From NCBI RefSeq assembly GCF_001008165.2, contig NZ_CP011452.2:682001-746000 (forward strand): DNA of 64,000 bases, read 5' to 3'. Positions 45,716 through 54,966 of the stretch are shown in pieces. The notes below the pieces were generated by a model that was not told the origin of the DNA, made no database searches, and worked only from the letters and a program-made list of their open reading frames with translations. This stretch comes from Croceibacterium atlanticum. GTDB taxonomy: Bacteria > Pseudomonadota > Alphaproteobacteria > Sphingomonadales > Sphingomonadaceae. Both the position numbers and the translations under genes were made by a program. The stretch's first letter is position 1, and each line of letters starts with the position of its first letter.

Positions 45716-45797
45716 TGCTGATCGCCTGCTGAGCCGCGTTCCAGACAGGGCCTTCGCCCGCGCTGTAACGCGGCAAGTCCAGTTGCGTGATCTTCAT
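45708..45797 (-). pseudogene. 29-codon remnant resembling the N terminus of an SMP-30/gluconolactonase protein
   Basis: ATG at 45797 with GGGGAGCGAGGGAA upstream starts LPRYSAGEGPVWNAAQQA, close to the start of SMP-30/gluconolactonase-family proteins (consensus LGEGPVWD...), then ends ISNG-stop where the family would continue with its first beta-propeller blade. The stop overlaps the MFS start codon. Either a deletion removed the rest of a sugar-lactonase gene, or it is a short leader peptide for the transporter. The family match rests on one motif. Confidence 0.5.
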
Positions 45798-45908
45798 GCC
45801 GGTTCCCTCGCTCCCCGGCACAACCATAACATCCGTTACGATATGAGCAATGCCCCCGGCCCGGCATATTGCCGTCCGGGGGCATGAATTACCTGCAAAT
45901 GAGCGCGG

Positions 45909-48656
45909 TCAGGCGGCGCCGTGGCAATGTTTGTACTTGTTGCCGGAACCGCAGGGGCACGGTGCATTGCGGCTGACATTCTTGTCCGCATAGGGATTCT
46001 CGCGATTGGCGCCGCCCGGCCCGACTGCGGCCATGGGCGAACCTGCCAGCGCGCCAAACAGCGCTTCCTGCCCGCGCGAACCGTCCCCGTCATTCGAATC
46101 ATCTTCACCCAGGAAGGGATCGATATGGCCAGTCAGGAAATCCGGCAGATCCGGCAGCTCACGCGGCGGAGGCGGCGGGGTGAGGCGCAGTTCCATCGTC
46201 ATCAGCACGCGCGTCACATCCTCGCGGATGGCATCCAGCATGTTTTCGAACAGACCGAACGCTTCCTGCTTGTATTCGTTGATCGGCTGCTTCTGCGCAT
46301 AGGCGCGCAGGAACACGACCTGGCGCAACGCGTCGAGCGTGGCGAGATGTTCCTTCCAGTGATGATCGAGCCGGTCGAGCAGGATGCCCTTTTCCACCTG
46401 TCGCCATACACTATCGTCGGCATCCGCCATCTTGGCACTGAGCTTTTCTTCGGAAAGTTCCTGCAGCCGTTCCTCGATCAGTTCGGGTTCGACCGTTTCT
46501 TCCTGCAGCCAGTCGTCAATCGGCGGCTGCAGGCCCAGCACTTCGCTGACCCGCTGCTTCAGGCCATCGACATTCCACTGTTCCGGATAGGATCCCGGGG
46601 GGCACGCTTCGGTCACGATAGCGTTGATGGCGTCGCGGCGCATATCGCCAACCACATCGTCCACCCGTTCGCTGTCCATGATCTCGGCGCGCTGTTCATA
46701 AACCACGCTGCGCTGGTCGTTCATCACATTGTCGTATTCGACGACCTGCTTGCGCGCTTCGTAATTGCGCGCTTCGACCTTCTTCTGCGCCGTCTCGATG
46801 GCCTTGGACAGCCATTTGGACCCGATTGCCTCACCATCGGCAAGGTTGGAATTCATCATCTTGGCGAACAGCGTATCGGGGCCGAAAATACGCAGCAGAT
46901 CGTCTTCCAGGCAGAGATAGAAGCGCGACAGGCCGGGATCGCCCTGACGGCCCGACCGGCCGCGCAGCTGGTTATCGATCCGGCGGCTTTCATGTCGTTC
47001 GGTGCCCAGCACGAACAAGCCGCCGGCTTCCAGTACCTTCTGCCTTTCGGCTTCGACCTCTTCCTTCAGCCGGGCAATCGCGGCGTCGCGTTCAGGCCCT
47101 TCCTCCATGTCGCGGAGTTCGTCCTCGATACGGAAATCGACATTGCCGCCCAGCTGGATGTCGGTGCCGCGGCCAGCCATGTTGGTGGCGATGGTAACCG
47201 CGCCCAAGCGGCCCGCCTGCGCCACGATATGCGCTTCGCTTTCGTGCATGCGGGCGTTCAGCACATTGTGCTTCACCCCTTCCTTGTCCAGGAAGCTGCT
47301 GAGCAGTTCGGATTTCTCGATCGAAACCGTGCCGACCAGCACCGGCTGCCCGGTCTCGTTCTTTTCGCGGATCGCCTTGGCGATGGCTTTGAACTTGTCC
47401 TGCGTGTTCTTGTAGAACTCGTCTTCCTCGTCCACGCGCTGCACCGGCAGGTTGGTTGGGATTTCCACGACATTCAGCTTGTAAACGTCCCAGAATTCCG
47501 GCGCTTCGGTGGCGGCCGTGCCCGTCATGCCCGACAGTTTCGGATACATGCGGAAGAAATTCTGGAACGTGATCGAGGCCATGGTCTGGTTCTCGGGCTC
47601 GATCTTCACGCCCTCCTTGGCCTCAACTGCCTGGTGCAGGCCGTTGGACCAGCGGCGCCCTTCCATCATGCGGCCGGTGAATTCATCGATGATGACGACC
47701 TTGTTGTCCTTCACGATGTAATCAATATCGCGCTTGAACATCACGACCGCGCGCAGCGCCTGGTCCAGATGGTGGACCACCAGCGTGTTTTCGACGTCGT
47801 AGAGATTATCGGTTTCGAGCAGGCCCGCTTCGATCAGGCGCCGCTCTATTTCCTCGACGCCGTCTTCGGTCAGGGAAACGTTCTTCGATTTCTCGTCCGC
47901 TTCGTAATATTCCTCTTCCAGCCCCTTCACGACCTTGTCGATCGAGACATAGAGTTCGGACTTGTCCTCGGTCGGCCCGGAAATGATCAGCGGGGTACGC
48001 GCTTCGTCGATCAGGATTGAATCGACCTCGTCCACGATCGCGTAATTGAACGGGCGGTGCACCTGCTGGCTGCGCTCGTGCTTCATGTTGTCGCGCAGAT
48101 AATCGAAGCCGAATTCGTTATTCGTGCCGTAAGTGATATCGGCAGCATAGGCGGCGCGGCGTTGCTGTTCCGGCAGATTGGGAACGATCACGCCCACGGT
48201 CAGGCCCAGGAAGCCATGCAGGCGGCCCATCCATTCCGCGTCGCGGCGGGCCAGATAATCGTTCACGGTGACAACGTGAACGCCCTTGCCTTCGATCGCG
48301 TTGAGATAGGTGGCGAGCGTTGCCACCAGGGTCTTGCCCTCACCCGTGCGCATTTCGGCGATTTCGCCGCGATGGAGCACGATGCCGCCGATCATCTGCA
48401 CATCGAAATGGCGCATTCCCAGCACACGTTTCGACGCTTCGCGAACAGTGGCAAAGGCCTCTGGCAGAATATCGTCCAGCGTCTTGCCTTCGGCCAGCTG
48501 GTCGCGGAACTTCTGCGTCTGGGCGGCGAGCTGTTCGTCAGTCAGCGCCTCCAGTTCGGGTTCCAGCGCGTTGATCCGGTCAACGGTTTTCTGGAGAGAT
48601 TTTACGTAACGGTCATTGGCGGAACCGAAAATAGACTTGGCGAGCGCGCCGAACAT
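45909..48656 (-). CDS. secA: Preprotein translocase ATPase SecA
   Basis: 915 residues. DEAD motor with Walker [12 protein letters not shown] (102-112), DEVD box [14 protein letters not shown], preprotein cross-linking domain, second motor half ([17 protein letters not shown]), and the C-terminal SEC-C zinc motif [13 protein letters not shown]. It drives secretion through SecYEG. The ATG at 48656 gives [16 protein letters not shown], the family start; a longer frame upstream is not conserved. Confidence 0.98.
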   Translation of the reverse strand: MFGALAKSIFGSANDRYVKSLQKTVDRINALEPELEALTDEQLAAQTQKFRDQLAEGKTLDDILPEAFATVREASKRVLGMRHFDVQMIGGIVLHRGEIAEMRTGEGKTLVATLATYLNAIEGKGVHVVTVNDYLARRDAEWMGRLHGFLGLTVGVIVPNLPEQQRRAAYAADITYGTNNEFGFDYLRDNMKHERSQQVHRPFNYAIVDEVDSILIDEARTPLIISGPTEDKSELYVSIDKVVKGLEEEYYEADEKSKNVSLTEDGVEEIERRLIEAGLLETDNLYDVENTLVVHHLDQALRAVVMFKRDIDYIVKDNKVVIIDEFTGRMMEGRRWSNGLHQAVEAKEGVKIEPENQTMASITFQNFFRMYPKLSGMTGTAATEAPEFWDVYKLNVVEIPTNLPVQRVDEEDEFYKNTQDKFKAIAKAIREKNETGQPVLVGTVSIEKSELLSSFLDKEGVKHNVLNARMHESEAHIVAQAGRLGAVTIATNMAGRGTDIQLGGNVDFRIEDELRDMEEGPERDAAIARLKEEVEAERQKVLEAGGLFVLGTERHESRRIDNQLRGRSGRQGDPGLSRFYLCLEDDLLRIFGPDTLFAKMMNSNLADGEAIGSKWLSKAIETAQKKVEARNYEARKQVVEYDNVMNDQRSVVYEQRAEIMDSERVDDVVGDMRRDAINAIVTEACPPGSYPEQWNVDGLKQRVSEVLGLQPPIDDWLQEETVEPELIEERLQELSEEKLSAKMADADDSVWRQVEKGILLDRLDHHWKEHLATLDALRQVVFLRAYAQKQPINEYKQEAFGLFENMLDAIREDVTRVLMTMELRLTPPPPPRELPDLPDFLTGHIDPFLGEDDSNDGDGSRGQEALFGALAGSPMAAVGPGGANRENPYADKNVSRNAPCPCGSGNKYKHCHGAA

Positions 48657-48756
48657 GGGCGTATCCTGTCTGTAATATGGCGGAAATATAACGGAAATGG
48701 CCGCGCGCGCTGGCGCAGGCCGGAAACGGGTGCAAACCTGGCTGGAGCCGCGCGAT

Positions 48757-49020
48757 CTATTCGTGCGCGCGGTCAACCTGCAGCATCAGCGGCGGAACCA
48801 TGATAACAGGCTTCGGCCGGGGGCAGATCCGGGGCGGATCGGCCTGCTGCACGCCCCATGCCGCGGAAAATATGACAGCATGGCTTTGCATCGCGCAATC
48901 GCGATCCTGCTGCTGGGTCAACCCCACATTTTCCACATCGACGATGCGCGCCTGAGCCGGTTCCGCGAGCGCGGCAAGGCCGGTAAGCATGGCAAAGACG
49001 GTGAGCAGCTGACGTAGCAT
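48757..49020 (-). CDS. Small secreted hypothetical protein
   Basis: 87 residues. The N terminus [20 protein letters not shown] with cleavage after AQA is a good Sec signal peptide. The mature part is short with two cysteines (RDCAM, RICPR) and a proline-rich end. No family recognised. It lies between secA (same strand, 100 bases downstream) and the divergent argJ. Confidence 0.58.
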   Translation of the reverse strand: MLRQLLTVFAMLTGLAALAEPAQARIVDVENVGLTQQQDRDCAMQSHAVIFSAAWGVQQADPPRICPRPKPVIMVPPLMLQVDRAHE

Positions 49021-49106
49021 TACTTGCGAAGATAGGTGTTCGAAGCTGTCAGGTCCAGCATTCAAGCGCGTTTACGCACCGAAAGGCCGGGTCTAAAGGC
49101 CCTTGC

Positions 49107-50333
49107 ATGGACCTTGAACGCTCACCGCTCGCCCTGCCCTTCCCCGAAATCCCCGCCATCGCCGGGGTCACGCCGCGCATTGCCCGGGCGCGTTACAAGC
49201 AATGGGATCGCTGCGACCTGACCTATATCGAGCTTGCGGAAGGAACCTCCGTCGCGGGTGTTTTCACGAAAAATGTCTGCTGTTCCAGTGAAGTAGAGCT
49301 GGGCCGAGAACAGGTTAAGTCCGGCCATGCGCGGGCGCTGGTGGTCAATGCGGGCAATTCCAACGCCTTTACCGGATATCGCGGGCGCGAGGCGGTGGAA
49401 CAGATCATGGACCAGGTCGCCGCCCATCTGAACTGCGACAGGACAGAGGTTTTCGTATCCTCAACCGGCGTGATCGGGGTTCCCCTGCCCAAGGACAAGG
49501 CGCGGGACGGCGTCGCTGCCGTGCTGACTGCCGAGCCTTGCAGCTGGGAAGAAGCGGCCGCGACAATCGGCACGACTGACACATTCGAAAAGGGTGCGGT
49601 TGCGCAGGCGATTATTGGCGACAAGCGCGTCACCTTCGGCGGCATCGTAAAAGGCAGCGGGATGATCGCGCCCGACATGGCGACCATGCTCGGCTATATC
49701 TTCACCGATGCCGCGGTGGAGCCTGCTTTCCTGCAGCAATGCCTGTCCGCCGCGAATCTGCAGACTTTTTCCTGCATCACCGTCGATTCCGACACTTCCA
49801 CTAGCGATACGGTGCTGGCTTTCGCCACGGGCAAGGCCGGGAACACTCCGATCGCTTCTTTCGACGATCCGGGCGCGGATGCCGTTGCGGCGGCGATCAG
49901 GGATGTCTGCCGCCAGCTCGCCCATCTCGTGGTAAGGGATGGCGAAGGCGCGCAGAAATTCATCGAGGTGCAGGTCAGCGGCGCAGTGTCTGACGAAAGC
50001 GCTCGCAAGGTGGGCCTTGCCATCGCCAATTCCCCCCTCGTGAAGACAGCGATTGCCGGGGGCGACGCCAATTGGGGCCGCGTGGTGATGGCGGTGGGCA
50101 AGGCCGGGGAACCTGCGGACCGTGACAAGCTTTCTATCGGCTTCGGCGGAACCTGGGCCGCCCGCGAAGGCCTGCCGCTGCCCGATTATGATGAAACGCC
50201 AGTGGCGGAACACATCAAGGGCCGCGAAATCACCATACAGGTGGATCTGGGCCTGGGGGATGGCCACGCCGCCGTGTGGACCTGCGACCTCACCCACGGA
50301 TATATCTCGATCAATGCGGATTATCGCTCGTGA
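49107..50333 (+). CDS. argJ: Bifunctional glutamate N-acetyltransferase / ornithine acetyltransferase
   Basis: 408 residues. Autoprocessing site in KGSGMIAPDMATML with nucleophilic Thr193. Other ArgJ motifs: VFTKNVCCSSEVELGRE, VVNAGNSNAFTG and VSSTGVIGVPLP. It recycles acetyl groups in arginine biosynthesis. Its stop overlaps the following GTG start by four bases. Confidence 0.97.
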   Translation: MDLERSPLALPFPEIPAIAGVTPRIARARYKQWDRCDLTYIELAEGTSVAGVFTKNVCCSSEVELGREQVKSGHARALVVNAGNSNAFTGYRGREAVEQIMDQVAAHLNCDRTEVFVSSTGVIGVPLPKDKARDGVAAVLTAEPCSWEEAAATIGTTDTFEKGAVAQAIIGDKRVTFGGIVKGSGMIAPDMATMLGYIFTDAAVEPAFLQQCLSAANLQTFSCITVDSDTSTSDTVLAFATGKAGNTPIASFDDPGADAVAAAIRDVCRQLAHLVVRDGEGAQKFIEVQVSGAVSDESARKVGLAIANSPLVKTAIAGGDANWGRVVMAVGKAGEPADRDKLSIGFGGTWAAREGLPLPDYDETPVAEHIKGREITIQVDLGLGDGHAAVWTCDLTHGYISINADYRS

Positions 50334-51133
50334 GCCTGCTGGACCGCGAAATTCTGGCGTTGATGCGCGAGGTAGCGGACAAGGTCATCCTGCCCCGTTT
50401 CCGGAACCTCGCCCATGGAGAGATCGAGGACAAGGGCGGCAACGATCCCGTGACCGTGGCCGACCGCGAAGCCGAAGCGCTGCTGCGCGAAGGGCTCGCC
50501 AGGCTGAACGACAATATCGGCTTTGTCGGTGAAGAAGCGGCCCATGCCGATTCGTCCATTCTGGACCGGCTGGCTGGCCCTTGCTGGATCGTGGACCCGC
50601 TGGACGGCACCCGCAATTTCGCGGGCGGCAAACCACCTTTCGGGATCATGATTGCCATGGCCGATGGCGGAGAAGCCCAATCAGGATGGATCTATGACTG
50701 CCTGAGCGGACGCTTCTGCGCTGCCCATAAGGGCGAAGGAGCCTTCGTCGATGGTGAAAGAATCACCGCGAGGGAAACCAGCGAAACACCGCCGCTCGCC
50801 GCGATATCGCTCCTCTTCATGGACGATAGCCAGCGGGAACGCATGAAGGATGGGATCGCCCCGCATTACCAGCTGGTCGACATTCCCTATTGCGCGGCGG
50901 AGCAATATCCGCGGCTGGCGCTGGGCGTGAACGACGTATCGATTTTTGAAAGAACGCTCGCCTGGGACCATGCCGCGGGCGTGCTGTGGCTGAACGAAGC
51001 CGGCGGCAAGGCCGCGCGATTTGACGGTTCCGCCTATCGCGTGGACGAGGTGGGCCGCACGGGACTGATAGGCGCGGCCTCACCTCGACGCTGGGACGAG
51101 CTGGCGGCACGACTGGCCGCCCTGCCCGCCTGA
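50330..51133 (+). CDS. Inositol-monophosphatase-family phosphatase
   Basis: 267 residues from GTG at 50330 in a GTGA overlap with argJ. Metal-binding motifs GEEAAHAD, WIVDPLDGTRNFAGG and WDHAAGVLWLNEAGG are complete. Family members in alphaproteobacteria include histidinol-phosphate phosphatases (HisN) and inositol monophosphatases. Coupling to argJ favours an amino-acid role such as histidinol phosphate dephosphorylation, but the substrate cannot be read from sequence. Confidence 0.9.
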   Translation: MSLLDREILALMREVADKVILPRFRNLAHGEIEDKGGNDPVTVADREAEALLREGLARLNDNIGFVGEEAAHADSSILDRLAGPCWIVDPLDGTRNFAGGKPPFGIMIAMADGGEAQSGWIYDCLSGRFCAAHKGEGAFVDGERITARETSETPPLAAISLLFMDDSQRERMKDGIAPHYQLVDIPYCAAEQYPRLALGVNDVSIFERTLAWDHAAGVLWLNEAGGKAARFDGSAYRVDEVGRTGLIGAASPRRWDELAARLAALPA

Positions 51134-51137
51134 ACTG

Positions 51138-51458
51138 TCAGAGTACGCTTTCGATCCAGCCCTTCAGCTGGCTCTTCGGGGCGGCGCCGAGCTTCTGCGC
51201 AACGACTTCGCCATTCTTGTACAGAACCATCATCGGGATCGACTGCACGCCAATCTGGCCCGGCACTTCCGGGTTTTCCATGATGTCCATCTTGGCGATA
51301 GTGACCTGATCGGCCAGTTCCTCGCTGATTTCTTCCAGCGCCGGGGCGATCATCTTGCAGGGGCCGCACCAATCCGCCCAGAAATCGACCAGCACGGGCT
51401 TCTCGGAATCGAGGACATCCTGCTGGAAGCTGGCATCGGTAACGTTCTTGGTGGCCAT
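51138..51458 (-). CDS. trxA: Thioredoxin
   Basis: 106 residues. Active site DWCGPCKM with Cys31 and Cys34; cis-proline motif VQSIPMM. Cytosolic disulfide reductant. ATG at 51458 fits the family N terminus. It follows addA on the same strand with a 58-base gap, a neighbourhood common in Sphingomonadales. Confidence 0.96.
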   Translation of the reverse strand: MATKNVTDASFQQDVLDSEKPVLVDFWADWCGPCKMIAPALEEISEELADQVTIAKMDIMENPEVPGQIGVQSIPMMVLYKNGEVVAQKLGAAPKSQLKGWIESVL

Positions 51459-51516
51459 AATTCTTGCTCCTCTTGTGTCTCGCCCATCTAGGGCGGCTCG
51501 GCTTTCAGGCAAGCTC

Positions 51517-54500
51517 TTACCCGCCCAAGCTTTCCTGCTTTGCGGCCAAGCCGGGTTTGTGCGCGGCCAGCATATCCTGTGGAATGACGATCAATTGCGG
51601 CGTCTGCGTGTATAACAATGCCGCCTCTATCCGGCGCCCCGGATAGATCGTGCCGAGCGCCGCGGCATAGGCCGCCATCTGGCGTATCGTTGGCACCGGC
51701 ACTTCTTCCAGCGCGTGCGGCGGGCGGCGCGAAGTCTTGAAATCGGCAACCATGATCCGCTCCGGCTCGATCAGCAATCTGTCGGCGGTACCCGCGATGA
51801 CCTGGCCGCCCACAGTGGCCGCAAGCGGGACTTCCGCCAGTGCATCAGGGCCGAACAGATCAGCCCATTGCGGTTCATCCAGCACGCCGAGCGATCGGGC
51901 GAGCATTTCCTCGCGATCGGCAAGCGGCATATCGCCTGCATTACGCTCCAGCCAGTTACGCGCCCGTTCTTCTCGCTGGGGTCCGGGCACGTCGGGCAGA
52001 CGTTCAAGCAGGCGATGGATCAGCACGCCGCGCCGTGCGGCCAGCTCGCTCACCTCTGGCGGCAATGGCGGGTCGGAACCCTGATCCTCGCCCGCAGAGG
52101 ATGGTGCAAGCGGCCGGGGCGGCCGTGGTTCCGGGCCGATCGGGCGCACGGCCCATTGCGGGAGAGAGGGCGGTATAGGCAATTCCGCCTGAGCCGCGAT
52201 TGTCCCGCCTTCAGCCCGTTCGCCAAACTCCCGGCGTTCACCCCAGATCGGATCCTCGATCACTTCCTGCGGCATGAGCGGCGCGAGCCGGGCATACCAG
52301 CTATCCGGCGCAGGTTCCCCCTTGTCGCGCTGGCCCAGCGCGCCGCCGACGAACAAGGCCTCTTCCGCGCGGGTCATGGCGACATAGAGCAGACGCCAGT
52401 GCTCCTGCCGCTCCGCCTTGCGCTCCGCCTCTTCCGCTTCCGAAACACGGCCGACCTTTTCCGCCTTGCGCAGACCCGGTAACGGAATGCTGCGTTCCCC
52501 ATCGGGCAACGAAATCTCGCGAACCGGCGAACTGTCGGGATTGCCAGTGGCATCGGCCAGGATCACGATTGGCGCCTGCAACCCCTTGGACCCATGGACC
52601 GTCATCACCCGGACCAGCCCTTCACCCGCACCCGGATCCCGCTTCAGTTCACCCTCGCCCGCATCGAACCACTGGATGAAGCCCTGCAGGCTGGGAATAT
52701 GCGCCCCGGCATAGGACAAGGCGGCATTGAGCAATTCGTCAATCGGATCGTTCGCTTCTCGCCCAAGCCGCGCAACAAGCTTGCGCCGCCCTTGCCAGGG
52801 GCCGACCAGCATCCAATGGAGCAGTGCCTGCGGCAGTTCGAAATCGGCGCGGGCCAGCAGGTCGAGCAGCATGTCCACCGATTGCCGGACATCCGGATCG
52901 GTGCTGCGCTGCAAATGGGCCCAGAGCGGAACGCCCTTGGCGCGATAGCCATGTTCCAGCAATTGTTCCTGGCTCCACCCGAACAGGGGGGAGACAAGCA
53001 CGCTGGCGAGGCTGAGATCGTCAAGCGGTTGAGCGGCGAAACGCAGCGCGGCCATCAGATCCTTGACGGGAAGCGGTGCGCCCAGCCGCAGGCGATCGAC
53101 ACCGGCAACAGGCACGCCCGCCGCATGAAGCCGGGCCACGATCAGTCCGGCAAGTTCGCGCCTCTTGCGCACCAGCACCATGATATCGCCCGGTCCGGCA
53201 GCACGTTTGCCGCCCTTCACAAGGGTAAAGCTGCCGATCATGGATTTGATCTGCGCCGCGATCCTGTCCGCCATGCGCCGTTCGGGCGCAGGAAGCCAAT
53301 TGTCAGGCGCATCCTCGTCGTCATCGTCGTCCGGCATGGGATTGACCGGCTTCCACAATGTGACCAGCCCGGGCCGATCATCGCCGATATGCGGATCCGG
53401 CGCGTTATCCAGGCCGAATTCCCGGTACCCAATTGCCTCTATGCTGCGATCCACGAATTGCAGCACGCTTTGCGCCGTACGGTAGGAACGGCCAAGTCCC
53501 AGTTCCACCAGTTCGCGCGCATCCAGATTCTCGCGCAACTGGCGTGCAGCCGCTGCCCGATCGGCCATGGCCTTGCGAAACCGTTCGCGCGCGCGCTGGA
53601 AATTTTCGGGGCTTGTGCCCTGGAAACGGAAGATGGCCTGCTTGTAATCGCCAACCACGAAAATCGTGCGCAATTTCCCGTCGCGCTGCCCTTCACCGGC
53701 AAAGAAATCGTCAGTCAGCGCACGGATGATCGACCATTGCGCCTCATTCGTATCCTGGGCTTCATCCACCAGGATGTGATCGATCTGGCGGTCCAGCTTG
53801 TATCGGATCCACGGCCCCAGCCCGCCATCGGCCAGCAGCGCGGCGGCGCGGCGGATCAGATCGTCGAAATCGACCAGACCTTCGCGCTGTTTGGCATCGT
53901 CCCATGCCAATGCGAACCGCCGCCCGACAGTTAGAGCCGGCGTCGCAAAATCGGCCACCGCCAGCAGCGCCCTGTGGTCCAGAACGGCAGACAGGCTGAC
54001 GCGCACGGCATCCACGTTGCGCGGAAAGATCGGGTCCTTCTTTTCCAGCGCTTTGAGCGAGCGCGGCTCACCCTTCTGCGTGAACAACGCCTTGAACAGA
54101 TCATCGGCTGTTTCGGCGCGCCGCGCAGGGCTGGCCGCAAGCCAGGATGCGATGACATCCGCCGCCGCCAGCCCGGTCTTGGTTCCCCAGGCCGCATTGG
54201 CTTCGCTGCAGGCGCGCAGGGACCGGACATCGAACTGATCGTCACCACACAGGGCGGCCAGGCTTTCAGGCCCGGCATCAGATTCCAGCCCAAGCAATTG
54301 CCGGATTCGCCCGCCCAGCGGTTCCTGCCAGGCACCTGGCCCGATCCAGGCCTCCCGCGCATTGGCGCAGCGCATCAGCCACGTCCGCGCACCATCGGGG
54401 CCGAGCCGGAGAGACAGCTTCTCCAATGCGCCAAGAAGATCCTTCTCACCGCGATTCTGCCAATCCACCAGCAGATCCGCCAGCACGCGGTGGGCGAGCA

Positions 54501-54966
54501 ATTCGCGGTCGCGATCTTCCATCGCCTGCGTGCCCGGGATCAGCCCCGCCTCTTCGGGGAAAGCGCCCAGCAACCATTGGGAAAAGGCATGGATCGTATC
54601 GATGCGCAGGCCGCCGCCCGGGCAATCCAGCACGCTGGCAAAAAGCGTCCGTGCCCGCGCCTGTGTTTCGGGCCGGGCATCGGCACCGATTGCCAGCAGA
54701 TCGCCGGCCAGCGCTTCTGGCTTCGTACGCACCCAGCTGGCCAGCACCGCATTGACGCGTTCGGCCATTTCGGCCGCGCCCGCCTTGGTGAAAGTCAGGC
54801 ATAATATATGTTCAGGACGCACATCCTCGCGCAGCAACAGGCGCAGGACACGCGCCGAAAGAACCTGCGTCTTGCCCGTACCGGCGGAGGCGGAGAGCCA
54901 CACGCTGTCCTGCGGATCCACGGCGAGCGCTTGTTCGCCTTTCAGCGGAAAGACCTTCGCACTCAT
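51517..54966 (-). CDS. addA: Double-strand break repair helicase-nuclease AddA
   Basis: 1149 residues. UvrD-type helicase with Walker A SASAGTGKT (25-33), HILCLTFTKAGAAEMA, DEAQDTNEAQW, and GDYKQAIFRFQG. The C-terminal RecB-like nuclease shows GTADRLLIE and VADFKTSRRPP. With AddB it resects double-strand ends for RecA loading, the alphaproteobacterial counterpart of RecBCD. ATG at 54966 overlaps the addB stop (ATGA). Confidence 0.96.
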   Translation of the reverse strand: MSAKVFPLKGEQALAVDPQDSVWLSASAGTGKTQVLSARVLRLLLREDVRPEHILCLTFTKAGAAEMAERVNAVLASWVRTKPEALAGDLLAIGADARPETQARARTLFASVLDCPGGGLRIDTIHAFSQWLLGAFPEEAGLIPGTQAMEDRDRELLAHRVLADLLVDWQNRGEKDLLGALEKLSLRLGPDGARTWLMRCANAREAWIGPGAWQEPLGGRIRQLLGLESDAGPESLAALCGDDQFDVRSLRACSEANAAWGTKTGLAAADVIASWLAASPARRAETADDLFKALFTQKGEPRSLKALEKKDPIFPRNVDAVRVSLSAVLDHRALLAVADFATPALTVGRRFALAWDDAKQREGLVDFDDLIRRAAALLADGGLGPWIRYKLDRQIDHILVDEAQDTNEAQWSIIRALTDDFFAGEGQRDGKLRTIFVVGDYKQAIFRFQGTSPENFQRARERFRKAMADRAAAARQLRENLDARELVELGLGRSYRTAQSVLQFVDRSIEAIGYREFGLDNAPDPHIGDDRPGLVTLWKPVNPMPDDDDDEDAPDNWLPAPERRMADRIAAQIKSMIGSFTLVKGGKRAAGPGDIMVLVRKRRELAGLIVARLHAAGVPVAGVDRLRLGAPLPVKDLMAALRFAAQPLDDLSLASVLVSPLFGWSQEQLLEHGYRAKGVPLWAHLQRSTDPDVRQSVDMLLDLLARADFELPQALLHWMLVGPWQGRRKLVARLGREANDPIDELLNAALSYAGAHIPSLQGFIQWFDAGEGELKRDPGAGEGLVRVMTVHGSKGLQAPIVILADATGNPDSSPVREISLPDGERSIPLPGLRKAEKVGRVSEAEEAERKAERQEHWRLLYVAMTRAEEALFVGGALGQRDKGEPAPDSWYARLAPLMPQEVIEDPIWGERREFGERAEGGTIAAQAELPIPPSLPQWAVRPIGPEPRPPRPLAPSSAGEDQGSDPPLPPEVSELAARRGVLIHRLLERLPDVPGPQREERARNWLERNAGDMPLADREEMLARSLGVLDEPQWADLFGPDALAEVPLAATVGGQVIAGTADRLLIEPERIMVADFKTSRRPPHALEEVPVPTIRQMAAYAAALGTIYPGRRIEAALLYTQTPQLIVIPQDMLAAHKPGLAAKQESLGG

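Noticed and set aside
45921-48020. Long open frame antisense to secA
   Set aside because: Same reason: secA is unambiguous on the other strand and the antisense product resembles nothing known.
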